NCBI RefSeq assembly: GCF_030406325.1
Contig: NZ_JAUEQY010000013.1
Location: forward strand, 62,001 to 126,000
Direction: 5' to 3'
Source of the DNA: Actinomadura sp. DC4
GTDB lineage: Bacteria; Actinomycetota; Actinomycetes; Streptosporangiales; Streptosporangiaceae
DNA length: 64,000 bases
Numbering within the stretch: position 1 is the stretch's first letter; each line of letters opens with the position of its first letter. The notes beneath the pieces are model-generated. The model saw only the letters and a list, made by a program, of their open reading frames with translations. It had not been told where the DNA came from and ran no database searches. A program made the position numbers and the translations under genes. Positions 53,608-61,881 of this stretch are shown piece after piece.

Positions 53608-55056
53608 ATGGTCGACATCGCCACCGCACCGCACACAGGGCGCGTGCGGACCCACACCGGGCTGACGCTGCTCGCCCTGTCCGTGTCCGGCATGGTGGTG
53701 TCCGTGCAGCAGACACTCGTGCTGCCGCTGCTCCCCCAGCTGATGCGTCACTTCAACACGTCGGTGGCCTCGGTCACCTGGGTCTTCACCGCCTCGCTGC
53801 TCGCCGGCGCGGTCGCCACCCCCCTGCTGTCACGGCTCGGGGACATGTACGGCAAGAAAAATCTCATCCTCGTCACGATGGGGCTGCTGCTGGCCGGCTC
53901 GGTCGTCTGCGCCCTGTCCGGCAGCCTCGCCGTGCTGATCGCGGGCCGCGCCCTGCAGGGCACCTCGACCGCGCTGATCCCGCTCGCCATCGGCATGATC
54001 CGCGACAGCTTCCCGCGTGAGAAGGTCACCTCGGGCATCGGGATCGTCAGCGCCACGATGGGCGTCGGCGGCAGCATGGGCATGATCGTGACCGGCCTGA
54101 TCGCCGACCACACCGACAGCTACCGGCCGGAGTTCTGGATCGCCGCGGTGCTCGCCGCCGCCGGGATGGTGCTGGTCACGGTGAGCGCCCGCGACACCGG
54201 CGCGCGGGCGGGCGGCCGTCCCGACTACCTCGGCGCGACGATCCTGGCCGGCCTGCTCATCTGCCTCCTGCTCGCGATCAGCGAGGGCAACGGCTGGGGC
54301 TGGGCCTCGGGCGGCGTGCTGGCGCTGTTCGCCGCCGCGGCGGTACTGACCGTCGTGTGGGTGCTGGTCGAGATGCGCGTCGCCCAGCCGCTCGTACGCC
54401 TCGGCCTGCTTGTCGGGCGCAAGTCGCTGTCGGCCAACGTCGCCTCGCTGCTGCTGGGCTTCTCGATGTACGCGGCGTTCACGCTGATCGCCACGTTCGT
54501 GCAGACGCCGAAGTCGGTCGGGTACGGCCTCGGCGGGAACGTCCTGGACGTCGGCCTCTACATGCTGCCCAGCACGTTCACGATGCTGATCTGCTCCGCC
54601 CTCGCCGGCCGGATCGCCACGCGGATCGGCGCGGCCAACTCCCTGGCCATCGGCTCGGTGTTCGCCGGGCTGAGCTACCTGTGGCTCGCGCTGTCGCACT
54701 CCCACCCGTACGACATGCTGGGCTTCAGCGCGGTGCAGGGAATCGGCTTCGGCGTCGCGTACGCCGCGCTCGGCACGCTGGCCGTGCAGCACGTGCCGAT
54801 GGACCAGAGCGGCATCGCGAGCGGCGTCAACTCCCTCGTGCGCACCGCGGGCGGCAGCGTCTCCGGCGCGGTCACCGCCGCGATCCTCACCGGAGAGACC
54901 ATCCCCGGCATGCCCGGCGTACCCGCTCTGCACGCGTACGTGCTGAGCTTCGTGATCGTGGCGGTCGGCGCGTGGCTCGCCGCGGGTGTCGCGGTCGTGC
55001 ACGGGGTACGGCACCCGGCGCGACTCGATCACGTCGAAGCTCTCGAGACGACTTGA
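53608..55056 (+). CDS. MFS transporter, DHA2-type drug exporter
   Basis: 482 residues with about 14 predicted membrane helices. Motif A is SRLGDMYGKKNLI, and the antiporter motif C region follows (GVGGSMGMIVTGLIAD). The first helix region is LLALSVSGMVVSVQQTLVLP. It probably expels a hydrophobic compound by proton antiport. It is controlled by the divergent MarR through the operator at 53549-53571. CAAGGAGA precedes the ATG. Confidence 0.92.
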   Translation: MVDIATAPHTGRVRTHTGLTLLALSVSGMVVSVQQTLVLPLLPQLMRHFNTSVASVTWVFTASLLAGAVATPLLSRLGDMYGKKNLILVTMGLLLAGSVVCALSGSLAVLIAGRALQGTSTALIPLAIGMIRDSFPREKVTSGIGIVSATMGVGGSMGMIVTGLIADHTDSYRPEFWIAAVLAAAGMVLVTVSARDTGARAGGRPDYLGATILAGLLICLLLAISEGNGWGWASGGVLALFAAAAVLTVVWVLVEMRVAQPLVRLGLLVGRKSLSANVASLLLGFSMYAAFTLIATFVQTPKSVGYGLGGNVLDVGLYMLPSTFTMLICSALAGRIATRIGAANSLAIGSVFAGLSYLWLALSHSHPYDMLGFSAVQGIGFGVAYAALGTLAVQHVPMDQSGIASGVNSLVRTAGGSVSGAVTAAILTGETIPGMPGVPALHAYVLSFVIVAVGAWLAAGVAVVHGVRHPARLDHVEALETT

Positions 55057-55112
55057 CGTAGGGGCGCACGAGATCGCCATAGTGGGAGTCTCCATCTGGC
55101 GGAGGTGCACGC

Positions 55113-57002
55113 ATGGGCCCCTACGCGGCCGCGTACGAACGCAGTCTCGGCGATCCCGCACGGTTCTGGGCGGAGGCCGCCCGCGACATCCGCTGGCGTA
55201 CACCTCCGGAGAGGGTCCTCGACGACGGCGCCGCGCCGTTCTACCGGTGGTTCACCGGGGGCGAGCTCAACACCTGTGAGAACGCCCTCGACCGGCACGT
55301 CGAGCAGGGCCGCGGCGACCAGCTCGCGCTGATCTACGACAGCCCGGTCACCGGCACCCAGCGCGGGTTCACCTACCGGGAGCTGCGCGACGAGACGGCG
55401 CGCTTCGCGGGGGTGCTGCGCGGGCTCGGCGTCGAGCGCGGTGACCGTGTGGTGCTCTACCTGCCGATGATCCCGCAGGCGGTCGTGGCGATGCTCGCGT
55501 GCGCGCGGATCGGCGCGGTGCACTCGGTGGTGTTCGGCGGGTTCGCGCCGCGCGAGCTGGCCGTCCGCATCAACGACGCGCGGCCCAAGGTCGTGGTCTC
55601 GGCCTCGTGCGGTATCGAGGGCAGCCGGGTCATCGAGTACAAACCGCTGCTCGACGAGGCGCTCGAACTCGCCACCCACAAGGTCGGCGCCTGCGTGATC
55701 GCCCAGCGCCCGGAGGCGCTCGCCACGCTCGTGAGCGGTCGCGACGTCGACTGGGACCAGGCGATGGCGGAGGCGCGGCCGGCCGACTGCGTCCCGGTGG
55801 CCGCGACCGACCCGCTCTACATCCTCTACACCTCCGGCACGACCGGGCGGCCCAAGGGCGTCGTCCGCGACAACGGCGGGCACGCGGTCGCGCTGCGCTG
55901 GTCGATGCCGAACGTCTACGGCGTCTCGGCGGGCGAGGTGTTCTGGGCTGCCTCGGACGTCGGGTGGGTGGTCGGCCACTCCTACGCGGTGTACGCGCCG
56001 CTGCTGGCCGGCTGCACGACGGTCCTGTACGAGGGCAAGCCGGTCGGCACGCCGGACGCCGGGGCGTTCTGGCGCGTCGCCGCCGAGCACCGGGTGAACG
56101 TCATGTTCACCGCGCCGACCGCGATCCGGGCGGTCAAGAAGGAGGACCCCGACGGCCTCCTGATCAAATCGCACGACCTGTCCGCGCTGCGCACGCTCTT
56201 CCTCGCGGGCGAGCGCCTGGACCCCGGCACGTACGACTGGGCGGCGAACGTCCTCGACCGGCCGGTGATCGACCACTGGTGGCAGACCGAGACCGGCTGG
56301 CCGATCGCGGCGAACCTGCGCGGGCTGGAGCCGATGGCCGTCAAGGCGGGCTCGCCGAGCGTGGCCGTGCCCGGCTACGACGTACGCGTGCTGCTGCCGG
56401 ACGGCTCGGTGGCCCCGCCGGGCGCCGAGGGCGACATCGCGATCCGGCTCCCGCTGCCGCCGGGCACGCTGCTCACGCTGTGGAACGACGACGAGCGGTA
56501 CGTCGAGTCCTACCTCTCGCGGTACCCCGGGCACTATCTGACCGGCGACGGCGGCTCCATCGACGAGGACGGCTACATCTGGGTGATGGGCCGCACCGAC
56601 GACGTCATCAACGTCGCCGGGCACCGGCTGTCGACCGGGTCGATGGAGGAGGTCCTCTGCGCCCACCCGTCGGTGGCCGAGGCCGCCGTGGTGGGGGTGC
56701 GCGACGAGCTGAAGGGCCAGGTGCCGCGCGGCTTCGTGGTGCTGAAGAGCGGTACGGACGACGTGGACGAGCCCCGGCTGCGCGGCGAGCTCGTCCGCGC
56801 GGTCCGCGAGCAGATCGGCCCGGTCGCGGCGTTCAAGGAGGTGGCCGTGGTGCCGGCCCTGCCGAAGACGCGGTCGGGCAAGATCCTGCGGGGGACGATG
56901 CGCGGCATCGCGGACGGCGACGACGTCGCGGTGCCCTCGACGATCGAGGACGCCACCGTGCTGGACCGCCTGCGCCCGATCCTGCGGCGCGACCTTCGCT
57001 GA
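55113..57002 (+). CDS. prpE: Acetyl/propionyl-CoA synthetase (PrpE-like)
   Basis: 629 residues, the length of PrpE/AcsA. The N-terminal ACAS domain is YAAAYERSLGDPARFWAEAA. The adenylation motif is ILYTSGTTGRPKGVV. WWQTETGWPIAANL (A5), YLTGDGG, MGRTDDVINVAGHRLSTGSMEE (A8) and the catalytic Lys in PKTRSGKILRGTM (A10) are all intact. It makes propionyl-CoA or acetyl-CoA through the acyl-AMP; WWQTETGWPI favours short acids, and the exact chain is inferred. GGAGG precedes the ATG. The Lys in A10 is a likely acetylation control site in this family. Confidence 0.88.
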   Translation: MGPYAAAYERSLGDPARFWAEAARDIRWRTPPERVLDDGAAPFYRWFTGGELNTCENALDRHVEQGRGDQLALIYDSPVTGTQRGFTYRELRDETARFAGVLRGLGVERGDRVVLYLPMIPQAVVAMLACARIGAVHSVVFGGFAPRELAVRINDARPKVVVSASCGIEGSRVIEYKPLLDEALELATHKVGACVIAQRPEALATLVSGRDVDWDQAMAEARPADCVPVAATDPLYILYTSGTTGRPKGVVRDNGGHAVALRWSMPNVYGVSAGEVFWAASDVGWVVGHSYAVYAPLLAGCTTVLYEGKPVGTPDAGAFWRVAAEHRVNVMFTAPTAIRAVKKEDPDGLLIKSHDLSALRTLFLAGERLDPGTYDWAANVLDRPVIDHWWQTETGWPIAANLRGLEPMAVKAGSPSVAVPGYDVRVLLPDGSVAPPGAEGDIAIRLPLPPGTLLTLWNDDERYVESYLSRYPGHYLTGDGGSIDEDGYIWVMGRTDDVINVAGHRLSTGSMEEVLCAHPSVAEAAVVGVRDELKGQVPRGFVVLKSGTDDVDEPRLRGELVRAVREQIGPVAAFKEVAVVPALPKTRSGKILRGTMRGIADGDDVAVPSTIEDATVLDRLRPILRRDLR

Positions 57003-57010
57003 GGCGGGGC

Positions 57011-57029
57011 GCCGCGTCAGGGACGCGGC
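57011..57029. terminator. Hairpin terminator between prpE and the GlsB-type gene
   Basis: GCCGCGTC (57011-57018), loop AGG, and GACGCGGC (57022-57029) form an 8-bp perfect stem in the 32-bp gap between convergent genes. Confidence 0.6.
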
Positions 57030-57034
57030 GGCCG

Positions 57035-57304
57035 TCAGCGGTTCGCGTGTTTGGGCCAGAGTGCCGTGACGATCAGGACGCCGATGATGGCGACGACGAT
57101 CTGGAAGATCGTTTCCCAGAAGTTGAAGCCGTGGGTCTTGAGATTGAGCAGGTGCGCGATCCACGTACCGATGAAGGCCGCCACGATACCGACGAGGATC
57201 GTCAGCCAGATCGGCATGTGCTGCTTACCGGGCACCAGCAGCCTCGCGAGTGCTCCGATGATGGCGCCGAAAATGATCGCGGTGATGACACCACCGATTG
57301 ACAT
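57035..57304 (-). CDS. GlsB/YeaQ/YmgE-family stress membrane protein
   Basis: 89 residues with three predicted membrane helices (GGVITAIIFGAIIGALARLL, IWLTILVGIVAAFIGTWIAH, ETIFQIVVAIIGVLIVTALW) and the family motif LVPGKQHMP. These small transglycosylase-associated proteins are induced by stress; the function is unknown. ATG 57304 follows GGGGGAG; the 42-residue upstream extension is rejected. Confidence 0.88.
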   Translation of the reverse strand: MSIGGVITAIIFGAIIGALARLLVPGKQHMPIWLTILVGIVAAFIGTWIAHLLNLKTHGFNFWETIFQIVVAIIGVLIVTALWPKHANR

Positions 57305-57493
57305 GGCGACTCCCCCGAGTTCGCTGCGATGTGCACGTCCGGAAGACACACCGTTACCGAACGTATACCCGCTGGAACGAGAGCCGACACCCGGGCGGGA
57401 TATCGATCCCGGCCGCCAATGCCGCCTCATAAGGTCTGCACCGACCTCGACGCAGAGCGCCCGCCATCTGGGAGAACAGCCCGGAAATCATAT

Positions 57494-57538
57494 AGGTCCA
57501 CCTCCTCCGCCCTTTATTGGAACGGAGGAAGTGGACCT
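57494..57538 (-). terminator. Hairpin downstream of the DUF397 gene
   Basis: AGGTCCACCTCCTCCG (57494-57509) pairs with CGGAGGAAGTGGACCT (57523-57538) with one mismatch, separated by 13 bases. On the minus strand ATATGATTT follows. It lies about 50 bp after the stop of the DUF397 gene and probably ends the XRE-DUF397 transcript. Confidence 0.65.
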
Positions 57539-57591
57539 GGAACGTGGACGGTTTTACGCTTTTACGCGTGCCGACCTCGTCTCAATATCTT

Positions 57592-57735
57592 TCAACCGGA
57601 CAAAGCTGCCGGAATTACATTCACAGATCCTACATGCGCCGGAGATACTGGAGCCACTTCGACGCAGTTCCCGTTCGCCATGCTACGGGAGCTCTTCTTC
57701 CAGTCGATCGCGAGGCGCTCAATTTTCTGCTCCAC
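57592..57735 (-). CDS. DUF397 protein, partner of the XRE-DUF5753 regulator
   Basis: 47 residues, too short for most gene finders. GTG 57735 has a strong AAGGAGG nine bases before it and lies 19 bp after the regulator stop. The sequence DWKKSSRSMANGNCVEVAP is the DUF397 hallmark (W+KSS+S...CVEVA). The rest (VSPAHVGSVNVIPAALSG) does not match the usual VRDSKDP end, and another frame over the same bases ends FVRLKDIETRSARVKA, so a frameshift may have altered the tail. Pairs of this kind act as a regulator and its small antagonist in developmental control, as known for WhiJ/BldB-linked systems of Streptomyces. Confidence 0.78.
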   Translation of the reverse strand: MEQKIERLAIDWKKSSRSMANGNCVEVAPVSPAHVGSVNVIPAALSG

Positions 57736-57754
57736 TTCTTTTCACCTCCTTTCG

Positions 57755-58633
57755 TCATTTGTCTATCCACTTTTCCCGGGCGGTCCTGGATATCTGCTCC
57801 AAGGACTCCGCAGGCCCGAGCGCCTCTGCCCTGAGTCGTTCGAAACTGAGCCTATGCCGGTAGGTTTCGGTCTCTTCTTCCAAATATGAGCACCCGTTGA
57901 GATGCTCTATATATACGACATCATGAAATTTCATCCCGCCCACCAGCGGGAACTGCAGAAGCGTGAAGGACCCCGTCGCGATCGGATGAGGTCCTTCAAG
58001 TGGAAGAACTTGAAGGGTGACGTTGGGAAGCTCCGCGAGCTTCTGGAGATGGCGCAGCTGCCCGGCCATCACGGCCGCGTCACCGAAACGCCTCAGCAGC
58101 AGGGCCTCGTCCAGCACGGCCGACAGCCGGAGAGGGTGCTCGCGGGTGAGCACGGACTGGCGTTCCAGGCGCGCCTCGACCCGGGCGTCCACCCGGCTGG
58201 GCGGAATGACCTCGGTGGAGTGCGAGCCCTGCTCGACGGCCTGGGCGTACGCCTCGGTCTGCAACAGCCCGGGAATGACCTGCGTCTCCCACTGCCAGAG
58301 CTCCTCGGCCTCGATCTCCAGGCCGATATAGGAGGCGTACGGCTCGGGAAGGGCGTCGGAGAACGCCTCCCACCAGCCGCGGCGAACGGCGTCGCGCGCC
58401 AGCTGGAGCAGCTGCTCCCGGTAACCTCCCTCGACCCCGTACAGGTCGAGAAGGCGGCGGACGTCCGCGAAACGGGGGGCCTGCCTGGCGTTCTCCAGCC
58501 GGCTGACCTTGGAGGCGGACCAGCCCAATCGCTCCGCGACGTCGTCACCGGTGAAGTCGCCGGATTCCCGCAGGCGTCTCAGCTCAGCGGCGAGACGGCG
58601 ATTGCGGACCGTGGCACTTCCGGGCCGGGGCAC
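57755..58633 (-). CDS. XRE-family regulator with DUF5753 domain
   Basis: 292 residues from GTG 58633, which has GAGAGG upstream. The helix-turn-helix is AAELRRLRESGDFTGDDVAERLGWSASKVSRLENARQAP. DUF5753 follows complete: WWEAFSDALPEPYASYIGLE, VIPGLLQTEAYAQAVEQ, RLERQSVLTREHPLRLSAVL, LQKLAELPNVTLQVLPLEGP and DVVYIEHLNGCSYLEEE. It is the WhiJ-like partner of DUF397 proteins. A good promoter lies at 58702-58730. This is the intact counterpart of the decayed locus at 4200-4819. Confidence 0.92.
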   Translation of the reverse strand: MPRPGSATVRNRRLAAELRRLRESGDFTGDDVAERLGWSASKVSRLENARQAPRFADVRRLLDLYGVEGGYREQLLQLARDAVRRGWWEAFSDALPEPYASYIGLEIEAEELWQWETQVIPGLLQTEAYAQAVEQGSHSTEVIPPSRVDARVEARLERQSVLTREHPLRLSAVLDEALLLRRFGDAAVMAGQLRHLQKLAELPNVTLQVLPLEGPHPIATGSFTLLQFPLVGGMKFHDVVYIEHLNGCSYLEEETETYRHRLSFERLRAEALGPAESLEQISRTAREKWIDK

Positions 58634-58701
58634 CCTGATCCTCTCCCACCCGGGCCGATGGCGTGTTCCCGTCAGCCGAAATCTACAAATCTGGCGCAAC
58701 T

Positions 58702-58730
58702 GTTATAGAGGTAGGAAGTAACGGAGTCAA
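58702..58730 (-). promoter_or_regulatory. Sigma-70-type promoter of the XRE/DUF397 operon
   Basis: On the minus strand TTGACT (58725-58730), a 17-bp spacer and TATAAC (58702-58707) match the housekeeping consensus closely, 70 bp before the GTG start. It is the best-matching -35/-10 pair noticed in the window. Confidence 0.75.
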
Positions 58731-58946
58731 GAAACCACCGCTACACCTTTTAGTGAAACTTGCGAACGAGATAGACCTTAGCGGACAACCGAACTAAGAG
58801 CCAGCGCTGAATCCACTATCGGACATCATGCGAAGATTGTGGAACGGCACGCGTGTCCGCCACTGTGATTCCTGTGTCTTTCCTTCCCTCTGGTCGGTCT
58901 TGTGACACCTGAGGCGCGTGGGACCGATGCGCTCTCAACGCCGGAC
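58731..58946. other. Intergenic region, no gene recognised
   Basis: The gap from 58634 to 58946 separates two minus-strand genes. Its part beyond the promoter is less GC-rich than most of the window and has no recognisable gene. CCGCTA near 58738 and TTAGCGG near 58779 could form a weak stem. Confidence 0.4.
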
Positions 58947-59546
58947 TCAGAGTGAGTTCGGCTCGTCCGCAAGGTACGGAGGTGCAGGATCGTACTGGAT
59001 GTTCCGCCGCACGGCGCGCGAATGGTCCCGTCCGTGCAATCGGCCCACGAGCCACAGCGCCATATCGATCCCGGCCGAAACCCCCTGGCTGGTCACGATG
59101 TCGCCGTCGACGACGTAGCGGGCGTCCCTTACGACGGTGACGTCCCCGCGCGCCTCCAGCTCGTCCTCGAACGAGTGGTGCGTCGCCACCCGTTTCCCGC
59201 GGGCGCGACCCGCCTCATGCAGCAGGAGGGCGCCCGTGCACACGCTGGTGACCCACGTGGCGTCGACATCGCGGATCCAGCCGGTCAGCGCCGCGTTGGA
59301 CACCTCGCGCCGTGTCCCGAGGCCGCCGGGCACGAGCAGGACGTCCAGCGCGGGATGGTCGGTGAACGTGCAGTCCGAAAGCACCCGCATGCCCTTGGAG
59401 CACCGGACCGGGCCAGTGCTCTCGGTGATGAGCACGGCGGCGTCGGCGTCGTCGCGCAGGAGTGAGGAGACGGTGAAGACCTCCCACGGGCCGACGAAGT
59501 CGAGCTCCTCCACGCCGTCGAAGAGCAGCAAACCGTAGGTCGTCAC
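58947..59546 (-). CDS. DJ-1/PfpI family protein (isonitrile hydratase-like)
   Basis: 199 residues. The nucleophile elbow is WVTSVCTGALLLHEAG with Cys103, and the early Glu and Asp motif is LLLFDGVEELDFVGPWEVF. VTSQGVSAGIDMALWLVGRL is the conserved C-terminal part. It resembles isonitrile hydratases and the amidase-like half of GATase-1-type AraC regulators, but no DNA-binding domain is attached. The substrate is unknown. It starts at GTG. Confidence 0.87.
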   Translation of the reverse strand: MTTYGLLLFDGVEELDFVGPWEVFTVSSLLRDDADAAVLITESTGPVRCSKGMRVLSDCTFTDHPALDVLLVPGGLGTRREVSNAALTGWIRDVDATWVTSVCTGALLLHEAGRARGKRVATHHSFEDELEARGDVTVVRDARYVVDGDIVTSQGVSAGIDMALWLVGRLHGRDHSRAVRRNIQYDPAPPYLADEPNSL

Positions 59547-59650
59547 GGGACCACTCTCTCACCCACAAGATCAACCGGTCTGGCGGATGGGCGAACCGCG
59601 ACGCACCGGCGGGCGTCCATCCCATCGTCGGTTCGATCGGGAGGATCCGG

Positions 59651-60541
59651 ATGGTGTCGCGAAGGACGTTCGTGTTCGGCGGAGCGGGGCTGGGCGCGGT
59701 GGCGCTGGCGGCAGGGGCGGGCGGCGTCCTGGTCGAGGAGGACGTGCTGCCGGGCAAGGTGCGCTTCGACCGGGCCATCGGCCGGTGCCGCGGCCTGCCG
59801 CCCGCGCCCGCCACACCGGGCGTGGTCCGCACGCAGACGTTCCGGTCGCGCCGCAGGGACACCGACGTGGCCGCGGCGGTCGTCCTGCCCGCCGGGGTCA
59901 CCTCGCCGCGCGGCCTTCCCGTCGTCGTCGCGCTGCACGGCAACGGCGGCAGCGGTCCCGCCGCCGCCCGCGACCTGAGGCTCGACCGCTATCTCACCGA
60001 GGCCGTACGGGGACGGGCGCCGTTCGCGATCGTCGCCGTCGACGGCGGGCCGAACTCCTACTGGCACCGGCGGGCGAGCGGCGAGGACCCGCTCGGCATG
60101 ATCACCGACGAGCTGCTGCCGCTGCTCGGCCGCCAGGGCGCGCACACCGACCGCTTCGGGGTCATCGGCTGGTCCATGGGCGGCTACGGCGCGCTCCTGC
60201 TGGCCGAGACGGCCGGCGCGCCGCGTGTGGCCGCCGTTGTGGCGGCCTCCCCCGCGGTCTTCGGCTCGTACGCGGACGCCCGGCGCACGAACCGCCTGGC
60301 CTTCGACGGGCCGGAGGACTTCGCGCGCAACGACGTGATGGCGGGCCTGGGCCGCCTCGGCGGAGTGCCGGCATGGGTCGACTGCGGGACGAGCGACCCG
60401 TTCGCCCCGATGGCGCGGCGGCTGCGCGCCCGGCTCCACCCCGCCGGGCGGATGGGGCGCGGCTGTCACGACGGCGCCTTCTGGCTGCGCCGGCTGCCGG
60501 CCGAACTCGCCTTCCTCGGCGCTCACCTTACCGGCCGGTGA
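59651..60541 (+). CDS. Tat-exported alpha/beta-hydrolase esterase
   Basis: 296 residues. The N-terminus VSRRTFVFGGAGLGAVALAA has a twin-Arg (SRRTF) signal and hydrophobic core, so export through Tat is likely. The hydrolase has LPVVVALHGNGGSGPAAARD, nucleophile Ser in VIGWSMGGYGALLLAE, Asp in DCGTSDPFAPM and His in GRGCHDGAFW. It resembles esterase D/feruloyl-esterase-like enzymes and the other esterase at 15.1 kb. The substrate is unknown. GGGAGGATC precedes the ATG. Confidence 0.85.
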   Translation: MVSRRTFVFGGAGLGAVALAAGAGGVLVEEDVLPGKVRFDRAIGRCRGLPPAPATPGVVRTQTFRSRRRDTDVAAAVVLPAGVTSPRGLPVVVALHGNGGSGPAAARDLRLDRYLTEAVRGRAPFAIVAVDGGPNSYWHRRASGEDPLGMITDELLPLLGRQGAHTDRFGVIGWSMGGYGALLLAETAGAPRVAAVVAASPAVFGSYADARRTNRLAFDGPEDFARNDVMAGLGRLGGVPAWVDCGTSDPFAPMARRLRARLHPAGRMGRGCHDGAFWLRRLPAELAFLGAHLTGR

Positions 60542-60576
60542 CCTGCGACGACTTCCCAGCGTGACGGGCGTGACGG

Positions 60577-60582
60577 TAGAAT
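60577..60582 (+). promoter_or_regulatory. -10-like hexamer before a short coupled ORF
   Basis: TAGAAT lies six bases before GTG 60589, the same geometry as the other probable leaderless starts in the window. It is the only -10 consensus in the 160-bp gap and would drive the YflT-type gene. Confidence 0.55.
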
Positions 60583-60588
60583 CCGTGA

Positions 60589-60708
60589 GTGACACGCGAC
60601 GCGGTCCTCCGGTGCGGAGACCCGGGCCGCCCGTGGTCGACACCGTCGCCGAAGAGGGGGACTGACAGGCCATCCGCTCGTGACACCAGAAACGGGGGTC
60701 GACCATGA
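60589..60708 (+). CDS. Possible 39-residue leader ORF coupled to the YflT-type gene
   Basis: GTG 60589 begins a frame that ends with TGA overlapping the ATG of the next gene (ATGA at 60705-60708). A TAGAAT hexamer six bases upstream would make it leaderless. The peptide (VLRCGDPGRPWSTPSPKRG in its middle) is basic, with no known domain. About 70% of its third codon positions are G or C, lower than in neighbouring genes, so it may be only a translated leader or chance. The stress gene lacks a clear ribosome site of its own apart from CGGGGG, which favours coupling. Confidence 0.35.
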   Translation: MTRDAVLRCGDPGRPWSTPSPKRGTDRPSARDTRNGGRP

Positions 60709-61175
60709 GTCATCAGGGCGCCATCGGTCCGCACAAGGTGGTGCTGGGCACTTACAGCACCCATGAAGCGGCCCAGCACTCGGTGGACATTCTCGCCGAG
60801 CACAAGTTCCCGGTGGAACACGTCACGATCGTGGGCACCGGGCTGAAGCTCGAAGAACGCATCCTCGGCCGCTGGACTCTGGGTCGCGCGCTGCTGACCG
60901 GTGCGGGCACGGGCGCGTGGATCGGCCTGCTGATCGGCATCATCTTCTGGATCGTCACGCCGTGGGTGCTCGGCGCGGTGATCACCGCGATCATCCTCGG
61001 CGCCGTGTTCGGCGCGGTCTTCTCGGCCGTGGCCTACTTCCTGCAGAAGCGGGCGTACACCTCGGCGCCCTCGGTCGTGGCCGACCGCTACGACATCCTG
61101 GTCGACGCGGAGTTCGCCGAGGAGGCCCGCCGGCTGCTCGCCGCCGTCCTGTCGACCATCGACCACTCCCGCTGA
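60705..61175 (+). CDS. YflT-type general stress membrane protein
   Basis: 156 residues. The N-terminal part VLGTYSTHEAAQHSVDILAEHKFPVEHVTIVG is the heat-induced stress protein YflT fold. Then come two membrane segments (LLTGAGTGAWIGLLIGIIFWIVTPW and VLGAVITAIILGAVFGAVFSAVAYF) and a C-terminal YDILVDAEFAEEARRLL. It belongs to the general stress protein 17M-like family; the function is unknown. See the leader ORF just upstream. Confidence 0.85.
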   Translation: MSHQGAIGPHKVVLGTYSTHEAAQHSVDILAEHKFPVEHVTIVGTGLKLEERILGRWTLGRALLTGAGTGAWIGLLIGIIFWIVTPWVLGAVITAIILGAVFGAVFSAVAYFLQKRAYTSAPSVVADRYDILVDAEFAEEARRLLAAVLSTIDHSR

Positions 61176-61179
61176 CCGG

Positions 61180-61575
61180 CTACGGCAGGCTCTGTACGGC
61201 CAGGCCGAGGGTTCGCCATTTCACGGCGGCCTCCGCGCTGGTGACGATCGGCCAGCCGCGGTCGGCGGCGGCGCGTGCGATGTGGGCGTCGACGACGTCG
61301 CGGATGCCGGCCTGCCGGGCGGCGTCGCCGATGATGAAGGCGTTGCGCTCGTCGAGGGCCAGGACCACCACGGAGGCGCTCTCCACGGCCCAGGCCAGCT
61401 CCTGCAGGCCGCGCTCGTCGGCGACCACCGCGGCCTTGGCCAGCGCGGTCGCGGGCGCGACCAGGCTGTAGCCCCGTGCCGCCACGAAGCCGACGAGGGC
61501 GCGCATGTGCTGGCTACGGCCGGTGGCGAGGTCTACGAGTGCGGGGACGTCCAGGACGCGGCCGGAGAGGTTCAC
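61180..61575 (-). CDS. PIN-domain toxin (VapC-like)
   Basis: 131 residues from GTG 61575. PIN-domain acidic residues are visible: Asp in VLDVPALVDLATG and Asp in GIRDVVDAHIARAAADRGWPIVTSAEAAVKW. The middle Glu is not obvious. It would be a ribonuclease toxin held by the RHH protein. The start overlaps the antitoxin stop by GTGA. The longer frame extending into the antitoxin gene is an artefact. Confidence 0.82.
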   Translation of the reverse strand: MNLSGRVLDVPALVDLATGRSQHMRALVGFVAARGYSLVAPATALAKAAVVADERGLQELAWAVESASVVVLALDERNAFIIGDAARQAGIRDVVDAHIARAAADRGWPIVTSAEAAVKWRTLGLAVQSLP

Positions 61576-61817
61576 GAATTCCGCCGTGCATCCCCGTCGC
61601 CGTTCTCGAAGATCCTCCGGGCCCAGTCGGTCGCGTCGTCGTCGAACGGACCCCAGCGGTGCTCCACCGCCGCGACGAGTCTCTCGCGTTCGGCCCGGTC
61701 CCGTACGGCCTCGGAGACGTAGGCCGAGACGCTCGGCGCGGCCCCCGAGGCGACGGCGGCTCGCGCACTCTCCAGCACCTCCGCGGGCACCGTCACCGTG
61801 ATCTTCTCCGTCGCCAT
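61572..61817 (-). CDS. Ribbon-helix-helix antitoxin (VapB-like)
   Basis: 81 residues: TEKITVTVPAEVLESARAAV is the RHH strand and helix, APSVSAYVSEAVRDRAERERL the dimer part, and the acidic tail (GPFDDDATDWARRIFENGDGD) would wrap the toxin. ATG 61817 has TACCAT exactly seven bases upstream (61825-61830), which favours it over ATG 61826 and suggests a leaderless, autoregulated transcript. It is coupled to the PIN toxin gene by GTGA. Confidence 0.85.
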   Translation of the reverse strand: MATEKITVTVPAEVLESARAAVASGAAPSVSAYVSEAVRDRAERERLVAAVEHRWGPFDDDATDWARRIFENGDGDARRNS

Positions 61818-61881
61818 GGGGCCCATGGTATGGCCTGAGCCGCAAAAAAGTATGGCTTCGCTGGTGAATCGGTGTCGGACA

